The notes: generated by a model from the sequence alone, not told the origin. Counted from the stretch's first letter, positions 43,233 to 53,178 are shown. The stretch: DNA of 64,000 nucleotides from Flavobacterium rakeshii (GCF_009741375.1 NZ_WOWP01000045.1:1-64000); one strand, 5' to 3'. Program-made: numbers and translations.

Positions 43233-44351
43233 ATGAAATTTATTGTATCCAGTTCATATTTGCTAAAACAGCTTCAGGTACTAGGGAGCGTTATCAACAG
43301 CAGCAACACACTGCCTATATTAGATAACTTCCTTTTTGAATTAGATAATAACCAGCTTACGGTTTCTGCTTCAGATCTTGAAACTACCATGTCTGCCTCT
43401 CTTGAAATTGATTCAGAAAGCCAGGGTAGCGTTGCCGTTCCGGCAAAACTGTTACTGGAAACCCTTAAAACTTTCCCAGAGCAGCCGCTTACTTTCACTG
43501 TAGAAGATAACAATACTATAGAGATAAGCTCTAACTCAGGTAAATATGCACTTGCTTATGCATCTGGTGAGGAGTTCCCTAAAGCAGTATCGCTTGAGGA
43601 TCCTTCTTCTACCCTTGTCCCTGCAGAGGTGCTTGCTACTGCTGTTAGCAAAACTATTTTTGCTGCCGGTAACGACGACCTTCGCCCGGTAATGTCGGGG
43701 GTATTTTTCCAGTTCTCTCCGGAAGGACTTACTTTTGTAGCTACCGATGCTCACAAACTGGTTAAATATGCAAGAACCGATGTAAAAGCATCTCAGGTTG
43801 CTGATTTTATCATGCCAAGAAAACCGCTTAATATCCTTAAAGGTATATTAGCAACATCTGACGCAGAGGTAAAAATTGAATACAACGACTCTAACGCTAC
43901 ATTCTCTTTTGACAACTACATACTAACCTGTAGATTAATTGACGGTAAATACCCTAACTACGAAGCGGTTATACCTAAAGAGAACCCTAATAAGTTATTA
44001 ATAAACAGAACTTCTTTCTTAAGCTCTGTACGTCGTGTGGCTATCTTCTCTAACAAGACAACACACCAAATACGCCTTAAGATTGCAGGTACTGAACTTA
44101 ACATCTCTGCCGAGGATATTGACTACTCTAACAAAGCAGAAGAAAGACTTACCTGTGATTACCAGGGAGACGACATGCAAATAGGTTTCAACTCGCGTTT
44201 CCTTACAGAAATGCTTACTAACCTGCAAAGCGACGAAATTATGCTTGAAATGTCGTTACCGAACCGTGCAGGTATCCTTACTCCTATTGACGGACTTGAT
44301 GAAGGTGAGACTGTTACCATGCTGGTAATGCCGGTTATGCTTAATAACTAA
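43233..44351 (+). CDS. dnaN: DNA polymerase III beta sliding clamp
   Basis: The 372-aa clamp has three repeats typical of the family: MKFIVSSSYLLKQLQVLGSV start, RPVMSGVFFQF for the second domain, and the C-terminal end VTMLVMPVMLNN, which forms the protein-binding pocket. ATG 43233 is chosen over an upstream TTG, which would add eight atypical residues. It is followed by a terminator and not linked to dnaA here. Confidence 0.95.
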   Translation: MKFIVSSSYLLKQLQVLGSVINSSNTLPILDNFLFELDNNQLTVSASDLETTMSASLEIDSESQGSVAVPAKLLLETLKTFPEQPLTFTVEDNNTIEISSNSGKYALAYASGEEFPKAVSLEDPSSTLVPAEVLATAVSKTIFAAGNDDLRPVMSGVFFQFSPEGLTFVATDAHKLVKYARTDVKASQVADFIMPRKPLNILKGILATSDAEVKIEYNDSNATFSFDNYILTCRLIDGKYPNYEAVIPKENPNKLLINRTSFLSSVRRVAIFSNKTTHQIRLKIAGTELNISAEDIDYSNKAEERLTCDYQGDDMQIGFNSRFLTEMLTNLQSDEIMLEMSLPNRAGILTPIDGLDEGETVTMLVMPVMLNN

Positions 44352-44453
44352 GCCTTAATACTTTACAAACACAGTAATTCCCAATAGTTATTATCACAGG
44401 GACTAATATAACTGTGACATAGCTACGCTATTATCCAACCCTTTTTTATATTT

Positions 44454-44489
44454 AAAAACCGCAACACTTAACTGTGTTGCGGTTTTTTT
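44454..44489. terminator. Bidirectional terminator after dnaN
   Basis: A 14-bp stem AAAAACCGCAACAC/GTGTTGCGGTTTTT with loop TTAACT lies between the convergent dnaN and alpha/beta-hydrolase genes. Confidence 0.8.
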
Positions 44490-44511
44490 ATGTTGCTAAT
44501 ACTATTAGCAA

Positions 44512-45360
44512 TTATGAATTAATAAAGCGAATAATATCTTCGTTAAACTTTTGCATGTGGGTATAGAATAGTCCGTGTGGGGCATCATCATAAATTAAAT
44601 ACTCACTGTGCGGAATATATTTAACCGTTTCTTCAGCAGAAACATCAATAGGCACCGTTTCATCGTCCTTACCATGTATTACCAGTGTTGGTACTTTTAT
44701 AGTTGGTAAATCCTTTCTAAAATCGGTTGTAGACCATGCCTGCATTGATTTTATAGCTGCATATCCTGCCGAATTCATAGCCATATTAAGCGTGTGCTGT
44801 AAATGCTCAGCACTTACAGGATGATTAAATACATTTACCCCAAAAAATGTTTTACCGAAGTTAGACAGGAAATGTGCCCTATCCTGCTCCAATTGCACTT
44901 TAATATTCTCAAATACATCTTGCGGCATACCATTGGGATTATCGCTTGTTTCCAGTAAAAAAGGAGTCACTGCACTTACCAGTATGGCTTTACTCACCCT
45001 GCCATCTTCATTATATTTAGAAAGATAACGGGCTACTTCCCCTCCTCCCATCGAGAATCCTACAAGGGTAACATCAGTAAGTTCCAGTGTTTCGATAAGG
45101 GCTTTAAGATCGGATGCAAAGGTATCATAGTCATATCCTTCCCACGGGCGGGATGACATTCCAAAGCCACGTCTGTCGTAAGCTATAACTCTTATATTGT
45201 GTTTTGGCAGTTCGTTTAGCTGGTATTCCCACATAGCATGGCTTAGCGGCCAACCGTGAATTAGTATTACCGGTTTGCCCCTGCCTGTATCCTGATAAAA
45301 AATATTGACTTCTTCTGAACTGCCCGAAAGGCTAACAGAATTTGTTGTAATAAATGGCAT
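44512..45360 (-). CDS. Alpha/beta hydrolase (arylesterase/non-haem chloroperoxidase type)
   Basis: This 282-aa hydrolase has the oxyanion HGWPLSHAMW, the nucleophile elbow GFSMGG (Ser103), an acid in HGKDDETVP and the catalytic His in DAPHGLFYTH. YDRRGFGMSSRPWEGYDYDTFASDL is the usual sequence of the chloroperoxidase-like esterases. No signal peptide is present. It is single, followed by the shared terminator. The substrate is unknown. Confidence 0.88.
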   Translation of the reverse strand: MPFITTNSVSLSGSSEEVNIFYQDTGRGKPVILIHGWPLSHAMWEYQLNELPKHNIRVIAYDRRGFGMSSRPWEGYDYDTFASDLKALIETLELTDVTLVGFSMGGGEVARYLSKYNEDGRVSKAILVSAVTPFLLETSDNPNGMPQDVFENIKVQLEQDRAHFLSNFGKTFFGVNVFNHPVSAEHLQHTLNMAMNSAGYAAIKSMQAWSTTDFRKDLPTIKVPTLVIHGKDDETVPIDVSAEETVKYIPHSEYLIYDDAPHGLFYTHMQKFNEDIIRFINS

Positions 45361-45469
45361 AGCTGTTTTTTTGTTTTGAATTAATAATACTTAAAGTTAC
45401 TAACCCAAAAAACAACATTAACCTGATTAAGAAATATTTAGCTGTTAATAAACGTTAAACCCTAAACTG

Positions 45470-47242
45470 TTATATAACGCCCATTTTTTCCATAAGGAAA
45501 GTCGCACTTTTATTTTTACAGATACCATCCCTTAACTTATAATCAAAGTAAAGATCGTTATCTACAATTTGAGCTTCAAAACAACTGTTACGCAAATCTG
45601 TAAGATATTGTGCCGTAGTATTACATACTTCAATATCGTGAGTCGCTATAGCACCTATTGCTTTGCGTGCTACCATTTTCTTTACTACCTCAATAGTCCC
45701 AGCCTGCTTATCATCAGAGTTTGTACCGCGCAAAATCTCATCCAGCAATACAAATGCCCTTTCGTGCTCTAAACTGTCCATAATTTGCTTTAAACGCTTA
45801 ATTTCGGCATAGAAATACGATTCGCTGTCAGAAAGAGAATCAGAAAGCCTCATAGAAACCAAAACAGGCAACGCATGTATATTAGCCTGTGCAGCGCAAA
45901 CCGGAGCCCCCACTCCTGCCAGTACCATGTTAACACCTAAACTACGTAAAAAGGTACTCTTACCCGACATGTTAGACCCGGTAAGTATCATAAATCTCGG
46001 ATTGAAATCCACATCATTCCCTATCCTTGTCGTGACATTTAATAACGGGTGGGCAACATCTGTAAAACTTACCTTATAGTCGTTATTAAGGCTTGGGAAG
46101 GTGAATTCGGGATTATTATAATACAGGTTAGCCAAACTGTTTAAAGCCTCTACCTCGGCTATTATATCAAGCCAGTGAGATATAGCTTCGGCATGTTCTT
46201 TTTTCCATTTTAAAAGCGTATTAAGTGTATGTACATGGAATAAAAAAGCACCGTTAAACAGTATCATGGCAAAAAGGTTGTTTACTGTATCCATCCTTGA
46301 TAAAAGATCTGAGAGTCTTCTTATCTGCTCACTAGCCTTATGATTTTTCAATACAAGGTTTTGCTGTAGTCCTTTTAGCTTATCACTTGTAAACGATTCC
46401 TTTTCAATTTGCTCAATTATGAGTCCGTAATTATGTATAATTTCATGGATTTCGGTCGTATCGGCAATTTCAGATTTTATCAGTTTAAACTGCGTAGAAA
46501 GAAAACCAAGATTAAACACAAACAAAAAACCTGAAACATCCAGGTAATCCCTGTTCCCTGTTATCCAATAAGCAATAAGCGCAAAAACTAATAATATAGG
46601 TAACACATAAGAGGTAATAAGAGATGATATTGATATTCCTTTCAGATTACTTTTACTCCATCCTATAAGCTTTTTATAAACGGTAGCGTTATCCTTGTTC
46701 ATTTTACCCATAGCCATGATTTCCTGCCTCCATTCGGGTTTAGCACTCAGCTCCTTAATAGCCTCCTGATTTTTAAGTATATCATCCTGAGGCAGTACAT
46801 TAAGCAGTAACGAAGCTAATTTTTCTTTACCTTTAAAGGTTTGGGTACGGTTCATATTATGGAATAATGACCTGTTTCCAAAAATATCCAAATCATATGA
46901 ATAGGTATGGTGAAAATCAATAAACTCCTCCCCGTTTTCAAACGGAATTCCTTCTTTTTTCAAAAAAGTTATCTCATCTATATTGATAGCCTTTAATGTT
47001 CTTGCCCTTGTTCTTGCCTTAGAGATGGTTCCGTGCTTCTTCATAAGAAAAGCAAAAGCGACTATACCAATTACTATACCCGGTAAGTAAACAAAATCAC
47101 CTTCTGTTTTTAGTAACTGCCAGCCGAAAAATAAAATTCCCAATACTGCTATAAGCCTTAAAAAACTAATAGTATTGTATTGTTTTTTGAGTTGTTCCAA
47201 CTGCTGGGTAAAATGGGTAAGTCTTGAAGAATAAAAATTCAT
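45470..47242 (-). CDS. MutS-like ATPase with membrane segments
   Basis: The C-terminal third of this 590-aa protein is a MutS-type ABC ATPase: LTGSNMSGKSTFLRSLG, LSDSLSDSESYFYAEIKRLK, VLLDEILRGTNSDDKQAGT and AIGAIATHD. The N-terminal part instead has hydrophobic segments (about 25-70 LRLIAVLGILFFGWQLL..IVIGIVAFAFLM; about 210-250) that look like membrane helices, and no mismatch-binding domain. Bacteroidetes often encode such membrane MutS-like proteins, with unknown role. It is unlikely to be the mismatch-repair MutS. Confidence 0.82.
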   Translation of the reverse strand: MNFYSSRLTHFTQQLEQLKKQYNTISFLRLIAVLGILFFGWQLLKTEGDFVYLPGIVIGIVAFAFLMKKHGTISKARTRARTLKAINIDEITFLKKEGIPFENGEEFIDFHHTYSYDLDIFGNRSLFHNMNRTQTFKGKEKLASLLLNVLPQDDILKNQEAIKELSAKPEWRQEIMAMGKMNKDNATVYKKLIGWSKSNLKGISISSLITSYVLPILLVFALIAYWITGNRDYLDVSGFLFVFNLGFLSTQFKLIKSEIADTTEIHEIIHNYGLIIEQIEKESFTSDKLKGLQQNLVLKNHKASEQIRRLSDLLSRMDTVNNLFAMILFNGAFLFHVHTLNTLLKWKKEHAEAISHWLDIIAEVEALNSLANLYYNNPEFTFPSLNNDYKVSFTDVAHPLLNVTTRIGNDVDFNPRFMILTGSNMSGKSTFLRSLGVNMVLAGVGAPVCAAQANIHALPVLVSMRLSDSLSDSESYFYAEIKRLKQIMDSLEHERAFVLLDEILRGTNSDDKQAGTIEVVKKMVARKAIGAIATHDIEVCNTTAQYLTDLRNSCFEAQIVDNDLYFDYKLRDGICKNKSATFLMEKMGVI

Positions 47243-47290
47243 AGGTAAGAGGTTTGTTAGAGCGCAAATATAAGTATTGACTTATAAAAA

Positions 47291-47310
47291 ATCCCGCCTT
47301 TCAGCGGGAT
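47291..47310 (-). terminator. Terminator after the universal stress gene
   Basis: The stem ATCCCGC/GCGGGAT lies 7 bp after the stop and is followed on the minus strand by TTTTTT. Confidence 0.75.
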
Positions 47311-47317
47311 ACTATAT

Positions 47318-48157
47318 TTAATTTTCATGGAATACCAACAATGGTACTTTAGTATGATAGGCCATTTTTTTGGTAAGACTCCTATGGAAAAGTCCTTCAA
47401 AAAATCCTCGTTTGTGTTTACGCATAACAAGCATATCCACATGCTGACTCTCTATAAAGTCAAGAATAGTCTGTTCAATATGATCTCCGGCTATATTAAA
47501 GAAATCGATATTCTTTTCCCTGTAATACATCCTCCATTCGGCAATCCTTTCATCTATATCAGTAGGATCATCAGGATTTTTAATATAAAGACATTGTATT
47601 GTTGCTTTAAATTTATCGGCTATATCAAGAGCACTTTTTAAAGCATCATTATCTTTTTCCCTGTATTGGGTTGTAAAGGCTATATTTTTTATCCTGTGAT
47701 GAAATTCGGCTTCCTCAGGTATTGCCAGTACCGGAACATCTGAATTAGAAATTACAGAAGCTGTTGTAGAACCTATAAATGTTTCCCTTAACCCGGAAGC
47801 ACCTTTAGTTCCCATCACTATAAAATCAACATCTTCATCTTTGGTCACTTTGTTTATATTGTATACCAAATCGCCATACAGCAGCATATTTTTAATTCTT
47901 ACATGTCCCAATCCTTTTTTTTCGGCAATTTTATGAAGCTCCGGCAATTCTTCCCTAAAACTTTCAAACTGGTTCATTTCTACAATATCAAAAATCTCCT
48001 TAGTCATTTCCGGCATTGGCGGAGTATCAACTATAGGCAGGTCATATACATGTAAAAGAATGAGTTCAGCGTCAAAGCTATCGGCAAAGCGCAGGGCATA
48101 TACAAAGGCGGCTTTTGCTGCCTGAGAAAAATCCGTAGGAAAAAGGATACGTTTCAT
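47318..48157 (-). CDS. Tandem universal stress protein
   Basis: This 279-aa protein has two Usp domains (about 1-145, 150-279). The first has the ATP-binding pattern GTKGASGLRETFIGSTTASVI; the second is degenerate (RKHKRGFFEGLFHRSLTKKM). The start (MKRILFPTDFSQAAKAAFVYALRFADS) is typical. It probably senses energy or redox stress. It is isolated from its neighbours by two terminators. Confidence 0.9.
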   Translation of the reverse strand: MKRILFPTDFSQAAKAAFVYALRFADSFDAELILLHVYDLPIVDTPPMPEMTKEIFDIVEMNQFESFREELPELHKIAEKKGLGHVRIKNMLLYGDLVYNINKVTKDEDVDFIVMGTKGASGLRETFIGSTTASVISNSDVPVLAIPEEAEFHHRIKNIAFTTQYREKDNDALKSALDIADKFKATIQCLYIKNPDDPTDIDERIAEWRMYYREKNIDFFNIAGDHIEQTILDFIESQHVDMLVMRKHKRGFFEGLFHRSLTKKMAYHTKVPLLVFHEN

Positions 48158-48256
48158 AAATAAGTACGATGTTGATGTAGTGTAAAGTTACAAAAATTAT
48201 CGTCTTAAAATTATGACATTTATCACTCTTGTTTGTAAGGTTTTTGTTAAAAAAAA

Positions 48257-48279
48257 AGACCGACATAAAGTCGGCCTCT
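48257..48279 (-). terminator. Hairpin terminator after the beta-propeller lipoprotein gene
   Basis: Stem CCGAC/GTCGG plus an outer AAGA/TCTT pair with a small bulge, followed by T residues on the minus strand, 27 bp after the stop. Confidence 0.55.
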
Positions 48280-48305
48280 TCTATCATTGTGTTTGCTTAT
48301 GTTTC

Positions 48306-49949
48306 TTAATTCACGTTGTTAAAAGTATCTGTATACTCTCCTGTGATTGTTACATTGCTGCCTTTTGTTACATTACCGTAAACTGTAATTGATGAACCCG
48401 AACCTACAAACTCAAGTGTAGAGTTACTGTTTAGTACCAGGTTACCATATACAACCACACTACCTTCAATTCGTAATACAGCGTTACTATTTACATTAAG
48501 TGACAACCAAGGGTTGTTTGCCTGTCCCTGAGCCAGTGAACCTTTCATGTAAAAAGTTCCATGACTGTTTACATTTAGTCCCTGAGAAACCGACAGTGAA
48601 CCACAGAATGTAAGGTTTGAATTAGCATTTACATTCACTCCCTGTAATGAAGCCGACCCCTGATACTCTTTAGTTTGGTTAGAGTTTACATTTAACCACG
48701 ATGATCCGTTGTAAGTTGGGAAATCTGTACAGTCAATAGTTTGTACATTGGTCATAATACGGGCTATTTTAAGGCCTCCGTTACCCATGGCTGCAAAAAT
48801 ATATTTGTCTTTACTTACCACATAGTTACAAGATCCGTCTAGATTAATAGAACCCATTATATTAAGCCCTTGGTTACCGTTGCCGTTCTCATAAATGTAA
48901 AGTCCGGCACCACCATTAGCAATATATACTTTGTTATCGTTTACCGATACCGCGTTTGTTGTAATATCTGACGAATCTACACCATCAACAAATGTTGGTA
49001 CGTTTATAGTTTGTGTTTTATTACCTGAATTGTAGTTGTATACCCCAAGTCCGTTATAACCTTCGGCAACTAAAAGTGTATTGTTACCTAAAAAGTCAAT
49101 CGTTCTTTTTGCAGAAGCAACATCTTGTGAAGTAGCAAAAGTAGTTTGCTGGTTCATATTGTTAGCGTTATACACTTTTACTCCCTGAGTTCCGCTTAAA
49201 ACTACAACTTTGTTACTGTTGTACGCTACAGCTCTTAAATCGTTTACCGGAATAGTAGCTTCAACCTGATTGTTAGACTTGTTTATTTTTACAAGCTCAC
49301 CGTTATCACCAGATACTGCAAAATACTTGTTCCCAGATGATGTTACAGATGTACCTACATTACCCGCAATAGTAGTTTGAGTGTAGTTAGTACTTAGAAG
49401 TCCGTTAGAAAGTGTCATAGCTGCTGTAAATGCTGCCGAATCAAGCTCTGGGAATGCATCAGTACTTGCTGCACCTGCAACATATAAAACTCCGTTATCG
49501 TATGTAAGCGAACTAATATCGGTATCAGGTAAAACAGCCTGCATTACCAATTGAGGAACAGCAGGGTTTGAAATATCAATTACATCAATAGCTCCCGAGT
49601 ATGCCTCACCTTCTGTATTGTAAGATACATAAGCATAGTTACCGTTAATCGCTACGTGAGTCGCTTTTAGCGTTAAATTGCCATATACTGGTGGTTGTAC
49701 TTCGGCAACAAGTTCAAGAGGGAAGTTTCCGGCTACATCTTCGTTGTCTCTTCCTGCAATAGGAAGATCTACATTAAGTACTCCTGAGTTGTCAAATTTA
49801 ATTCTTTGGTTTAGGGATTGAGAATCGGTGTTTAAAATAATTTTCTCCTGAACATTTGGTGTGTTTACCGAATTGTCATCATTGTTACAGGAAATCATTA
49901 ATACTAGTGCTCCTAAAAGAGCGCCGAAGCGCATAAAATTTTTATTCAT
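48306..49949 (-). CDS. LVIVD-repeat-like beta-propeller lipoprotein
   Basis: The 547-aa protein has a lipoprotein signal ending at Cys21 (ALVLMISC). Residues about 65-400 have repeated units such as THVAINGNYAYVSYNTEG and IDVIDISNPAVPQLV, like LVIVD-type seven-blade propellers. From about 420 the sequence changes to a regular beta-helix-like region rich in Asn, Ser and Val (LNVNSNAVLRIEGSVVVYGNLVLNSNS). It is presumably a surface or outer-membrane lipoprotein. No function is known; the two-part design is clear from the repeats. Confidence 0.7.
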   Translation of the reverse strand: MNKNFMRFGALLGALVLMISCNNDDNSVNTPNVQEKIILNTDSQSLNQRIKFDNSGVLNVDLPIAGRDNEDVAGNFPLELVAEVQPPVYGNLTLKATHVAINGNYAYVSYNTEGEAYSGAIDVIDISNPAVPQLVMQAVLPDTDISSLTYDNGVLYVAGAASTDAFPELDSAAFTAAMTLSNGLLSTNYTQTTIAGNVGTSVTSSGNKYFAVSGDNGELVKINKSNNQVEATIPVNDLRAVAYNSNKVVVLSGTQGVKVYNANNMNQQTTFATSQDVASAKRTIDFLGNNTLLVAEGYNGLGVYNYNSGNKTQTINVPTFVDGVDSSDITTNAVSVNDNKVYIANGGAGLYIYENGNGNQGLNIMGSINLDGSCNYVVSKDKYIFAAMGNGGLKIARIMTNVQTIDCTDFPTYNGSSWLNVNSNQTKEYQGSASLQGVNVNANSNLTFCGSLSVSQGLNVNSHGTFYMKGSLAQGQANNPWLSLNVNSNAVLRIEGSVVVYGNLVLNSNSTLEFVGSGSSITVYGNVTKGSNVTITGEYTDTFNNVN

Positions 49950-50153
49950 AGTCGGTTTTGTGGGGTGAATAAATTATTTAATTGACTGTAATAAATTTAT
50001 TTTTTGAATTTCTTTATTCAAATTATAATGCAAATGTAACTAAAACATTTTCAATAAATCACTCACTGATAGATGAATGGTAGCAATTACACGACGAATG
50101 AACAAATGTTTGCGTTGTGTGTTTAATAACTATCTTTGTAAAAACTTTTGTTT

Positions 50154-51551
50154 ATGATTTTACAGGACACCATTGTAGCACTTGCAACACCTTCGGGAGC
50201 CGGAGCCATAGCCATTATACGCTTATCAGGTAAAGATGCCATTACTATAGCATCTAAGGTTTTTCGTTCGGTTTCCGGTAAGGATATCACTAAACAAAAA
50301 ACACACACTATACATCTTGGTCATATTGCCGATGGTGATAAAATTTATGACCAGGTACTACTATCTCTTTTTAAAGGGCCTAACTCCTACACCGGAGAAA
50401 ATACCATAGAGATTTCCTGTCACGGTTCTACTTTTATACAACAGCAAATTATTCAGTTACTGTTGCGTAGTGGTTGCCGTATGGCTAATGCCGGTGAGTT
50501 TACACTAAGGGCATTTCTTAACGGAAAACTGGACTTATCTCAGGCTGAAGCAGTAGCCGACCTGATTGCCAGTGATAACGAGGCTTCACACCAAATTGCC
50601 ATGCAACAAATGAGAGGTGGTTTCTCTAACGAAATTGCCAAACTACGTGATGAGCTGCTAAATTTTGCTTCTCTTATAGAGCTTGAGCTAGATTTCTCTG
50701 AAGAGGATGTTGAGTTTGCCGACCGTACCCAATTCCATGACCTGCTGAACAGAATTGAATTTGTACTTAAAAGATTGATAGATTCATTTGCTGTTGGTAA
50801 TGTTATTAAAAATGGTATTCCGGTAGCTATTGTAGGAGAGCCTAATGTTGGTAAGTCTACCCTACTTAATGCATTACTGAATGAGGAAAGAGCCATTGTA
50901 TCTGACATTGCCGGTACAACACGAGATACCATTGAAGACGAACTGGTTATAAATGGTATAGGGTTCAGGTTTATTGATACTGCCGGAATAAGGGAAACCA
51001 AAGATGTGGTTGAAAATATTGGTATCAAAAAGACTTTTGAAAAAATAGAGCAGGCTCAGGTTGTTATTTATCTAATAGACGGATCGGCATTGGCAAATGA
51101 TAGCGAATATCTTAACCGACTTAAAGTTGAGATTGAAAAAATAAAAAACCAGTTCCCTTTAAAGCCTCTTATTGTTTTAGGAAACAAAGCTGATAAACTT
51201 ACAGATAACCAAAAAACTGAAATTACTTCAGCTATTGAAGAACTAATGCTTATTTCGGCTAAAGAAAATACAGGTGTTGAGGAACTGAAAGATAAGCTGC
51301 TTTCTTTTGTAAACACAGGGGCATTACGAAACAACGAAACGATAGTAACCAATACAAGGCACTACGATTCATTATTAAAAGCCTTAGAGGAGATTCAAAA
51401 AGTACAGTTTGGGTTAAACTCTAATCTTCCTGCCGATCTTATGGCTATTGATATCAGGCAGGCACTATACTACTTTGGAGAAATTACAGGTCAGGTTACT
51501 AATGATGAACTGTTAGGTAATATTTTTGCTAATTTCTGTATTGGTAAATAG
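50154..51551 (+). CDS. mnmE: tRNA modification GTPase MnmE
   Basis: MnmE works with MnmG to modify U34 of several tRNAs. The 465-aa protein has the formyl-THF-binding N-terminal domain (DTIVALATPSGAGAIAIIRLSG), the G1 motif GEPNVGKSTLLN, DIAGTTRDTIED, DTAGIRET and NKAD, and ends in the diagnostic C-terminal FCIGK. ATG 50154 is chosen over TTG at 50148. The 3' end encodes the sequence used as attachment site by some genomic islands (see rejected list). Confidence 0.96.
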   Translation: MILQDTIVALATPSGAGAIAIIRLSGKDAITIASKVFRSVSGKDITKQKTHTIHLGHIADGDKIYDQVLLSLFKGPNSYTGENTIEISCHGSTFIQQQIIQLLLRSGCRMANAGEFTLRAFLNGKLDLSQAEAVADLIASDNEASHQIAMQQMRGGFSNEIAKLRDELLNFASLIELELDFSEEDVEFADRTQFHDLLNRIEFVLKRLIDSFAVGNVIKNGIPVAIVGEPNVGKSTLLNALLNEERAIVSDIAGTTRDTIEDELVINGIGFRFIDTAGIRETKDVVENIGIKKTFEKIEQAQVVIYLIDGSALANDSEYLNRLKVEIEKIKNQFPLKPLIVLGNKADKLTDNQKTEITSAIEELMLISAKENTGVEELKDKLLSFVNTGALRNNETIVTNTRHYDSLLKALEEIQKVQFGLNSNLPADLMAIDIRQALYYFGEITGQVTNDELLGNIFANFCIGK

Positions 51552-51599
51552 TAGGCGCAAAACATCATAAGACAACACAAACAAAACCAATGCGCAGAC

Positions 51600-51833
51600 C
51601 AGCCTTTTAGTAAGTGGCGATTGGGAGAAAACAACCCAACGGGAATTCCTTAGCATTACCCAGGCGGGAAGTAGACTTCCTATATTAGACTACCCAATAA
51701 GCTGAAAACATCATACGGTAAAATATTAACATATCAGCCTAACCTGATAGGCACAGCTGAAATCGTCACCGAGGATTTCAGCATTTTCCAACGTATTTTC
51801 TACCAGTTTTATAAATTAGCACATAACAACTAA
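51600..51833 (+). pseudogene. Possible decayed reading frame
   Basis: A single reading frame gives protein-like sequence PFSKWRLGENNPTGIP, stop, HYPGGK, stop, TSYIRLPNKLKTSYG..., and then TAEIVTEDFSIFQRIFYQFYKLA, with two in-frame TAG codons (51651, 51672) before a TAA at 51831. It may be a gene fragment brought in with the lipoprotein gene downstream. Small hairpins (51732-51749, 51756-51782) overlap it. No family is recognised. Confidence 0.3.
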
Positions 51834-51843
51834 CTATTAAATT

Positions 51844-52965
51844 ATGAAAAAGCTAGCAATTATTCTATTACTATTCTTATCCGCATCATGTAATTCGCAA
51901 GAAGCGCCATCCAACTTTAGCCTGTCAGTCTCTCCTACAGTGGCCCAGACAAAGGAAAATGCTGCTGTTATTGCAGCATTGAAACAATTTCTTGAGACCA
52001 AGAATAATGACCAGACCAATAACCCTTATTGGAAAAAAAGTGATTTTACGAGATTTATATACCCATATGCTGGAATTGTTAACATAGAGCAGGGAAAACT
52101 GGGGTCAGACTATTATAAACCTGTACTAATGGAGATTATCAATACGACAAATTCTGATAAAAAAATTGTAAAGATCGGTTATGTGGGACATAATGAGAAC
52201 ACCGGCGAAAATATTATACGGACAATTTACAATCTTGTTGCTAACCATATTGACGGACAGGTTATTTTCAGCTCATATCTAGACTACGCGACCTCACACT
52301 GGAGAAAGGAAAAACACGGCAGCGTCAATTACTACATCTCTCCTGCAAAATCATTCAATAAGGAAGAGGCTGACAGCCAGAAAAAAGATATCGAAAAAAT
52401 CTGTGCTTTCTTCCATACTACACCGATACCTGTAGACTATTATTCCTGTACCGATCCGGTAGAACTCTTCAGTATTAAGGGTTATGATTATACACCTATG
52501 ATGTATGTATCAGCTACTGGGGGGCTTGCAGAAGCTGGAAATATAGTATTCTCCGGAAATAATTCGGATTACTATACGCATGAGATAGTACATATCTATA
52601 CGAATTCGCTCTACCCTAATATGCCAAAAATTCTTGATGAAGGCCTAGCTACTTACTTTGGCGGCAGTGGAAAATATGATTACCAATGGCATAAGAAAGC
52701 TATGAAGCAATACATAGCCTCACATAAAGTAGATTATGTTGGTCTTATTGAAAACCCCTATGAGAGAGAGTATATAAATGATGAAACACCAGTTCCCTAT
52801 ATGATAGGCGCACTGATTTGTGAAAAAGCAATAAAAGAATTGGGAAAAGATAAATTTATCAGTTACATTAAGGAACATACCTCTAATGGTGACCTATGGA
52901 CACTATTGTCCAAATTGGGAATAACTAAAGAAAATATTCATGATGAGCTTACAGCAATGCTTTAA
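51844..52965 (+). CDS. Lipoprotein with a gluzincin metallopeptidase domain
   Basis: The 373-aa precursor has a lipobox ending at Cys16 (LFLSASC). The catalytic site is H246-E-x-x-H250 in THEIVHIY, with a third ligand Glu266 in LDEGLATYFGG, the peptidase-MA-like gluzincin layout. The N-terminal 60-200 is beta-rich and of unknown fold. It would be anchored on the outer membrane or periplasmic side. It lies alone downstream of mnmE behind a decayed frame, and the surrounding region is noncoding, so it looks like accessory DNA. Confidence 0.75.
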   Translation: MKKLAIILLLFLSASCNSQEAPSNFSLSVSPTVAQTKENAAVIAALKQFLETKNNDQTNNPYWKKSDFTRFIYPYAGIVNIEQGKLGSDYYKPVLMEIINTTNSDKKIVKIGYVGHNENTGENIIRTIYNLVANHIDGQVIFSSYLDYATSHWRKEKHGSVNYYISPAKSFNKEEADSQKKDIEKICAFFHTTPIPVDYYSCTDPVELFSIKGYDYTPMMYVSATGGLAEAGNIVFSGNNSDYYTHEIVHIYTNSLYPNMPKILDEGLATYFGGSGKYDYQWHKKAMKQYIASHKVDYVGLIENPYEREYINDETPVPYMIGALICEKAIKELGKDKFISYIKEHTSNGDLWTLLSKLGITKENIHDELTAML

Positions 52966-53100
52966 CTAATCTATTGGTGTTGGTAAAACATTGGTCATCA
53001 TACTTGTAGTGAATTCGGATAGTTTACAGTTAGCTTATTGACTAAAGTTATCATCCCATTTGCACTATACCAAATACAGTTACATTTAAAACTGGTATTA

Positions 53101-53131
53101 TGAGACCGTCCTAAGGGGCTGTCTCAAAAGT
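53101..53131. repeat. Possible insertion-sequence end
   Basis: TGAGACC...GTCTCA forms an inverted pair and contains CTGTCTCAAAAGT, which recurs at 57347-57359. It looks like a remnant terminal repeat, but no transposase is present. Confidence 0.3.
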
Positions 53132-53158
53132 GAGGTGGACCTAATTTTAACACAAATA

Positions 53159-53178
53159 AGGGAGTCCGAGGGCTCCCT
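53159..53178 (+). terminator. Hairpin before the LytTR gene
   Basis: AGGGAGTC/GGCTCCCT hairpin with one U-G pair and an ATATTTT tail. It could end a transcript from the gluzincin gene, about 190 bp upstream. Confidence 0.45.

Noticed and set aside
41818-43754. Minus-strand frames opposite gldG and dnaN
   Set aside because: They have no protein features and overlap confidently identified genes.
51534-51551. The 3' end of mnmE (TTCTGTATTGGTAAATAG) resembles the attachment site used by islands such as SGI1
   Set aside because: The likeness comes from the conserved FCIGK end of the protein. No integrase and no second copy of the site lie downstream in the window, so integration there cannot be claimed.
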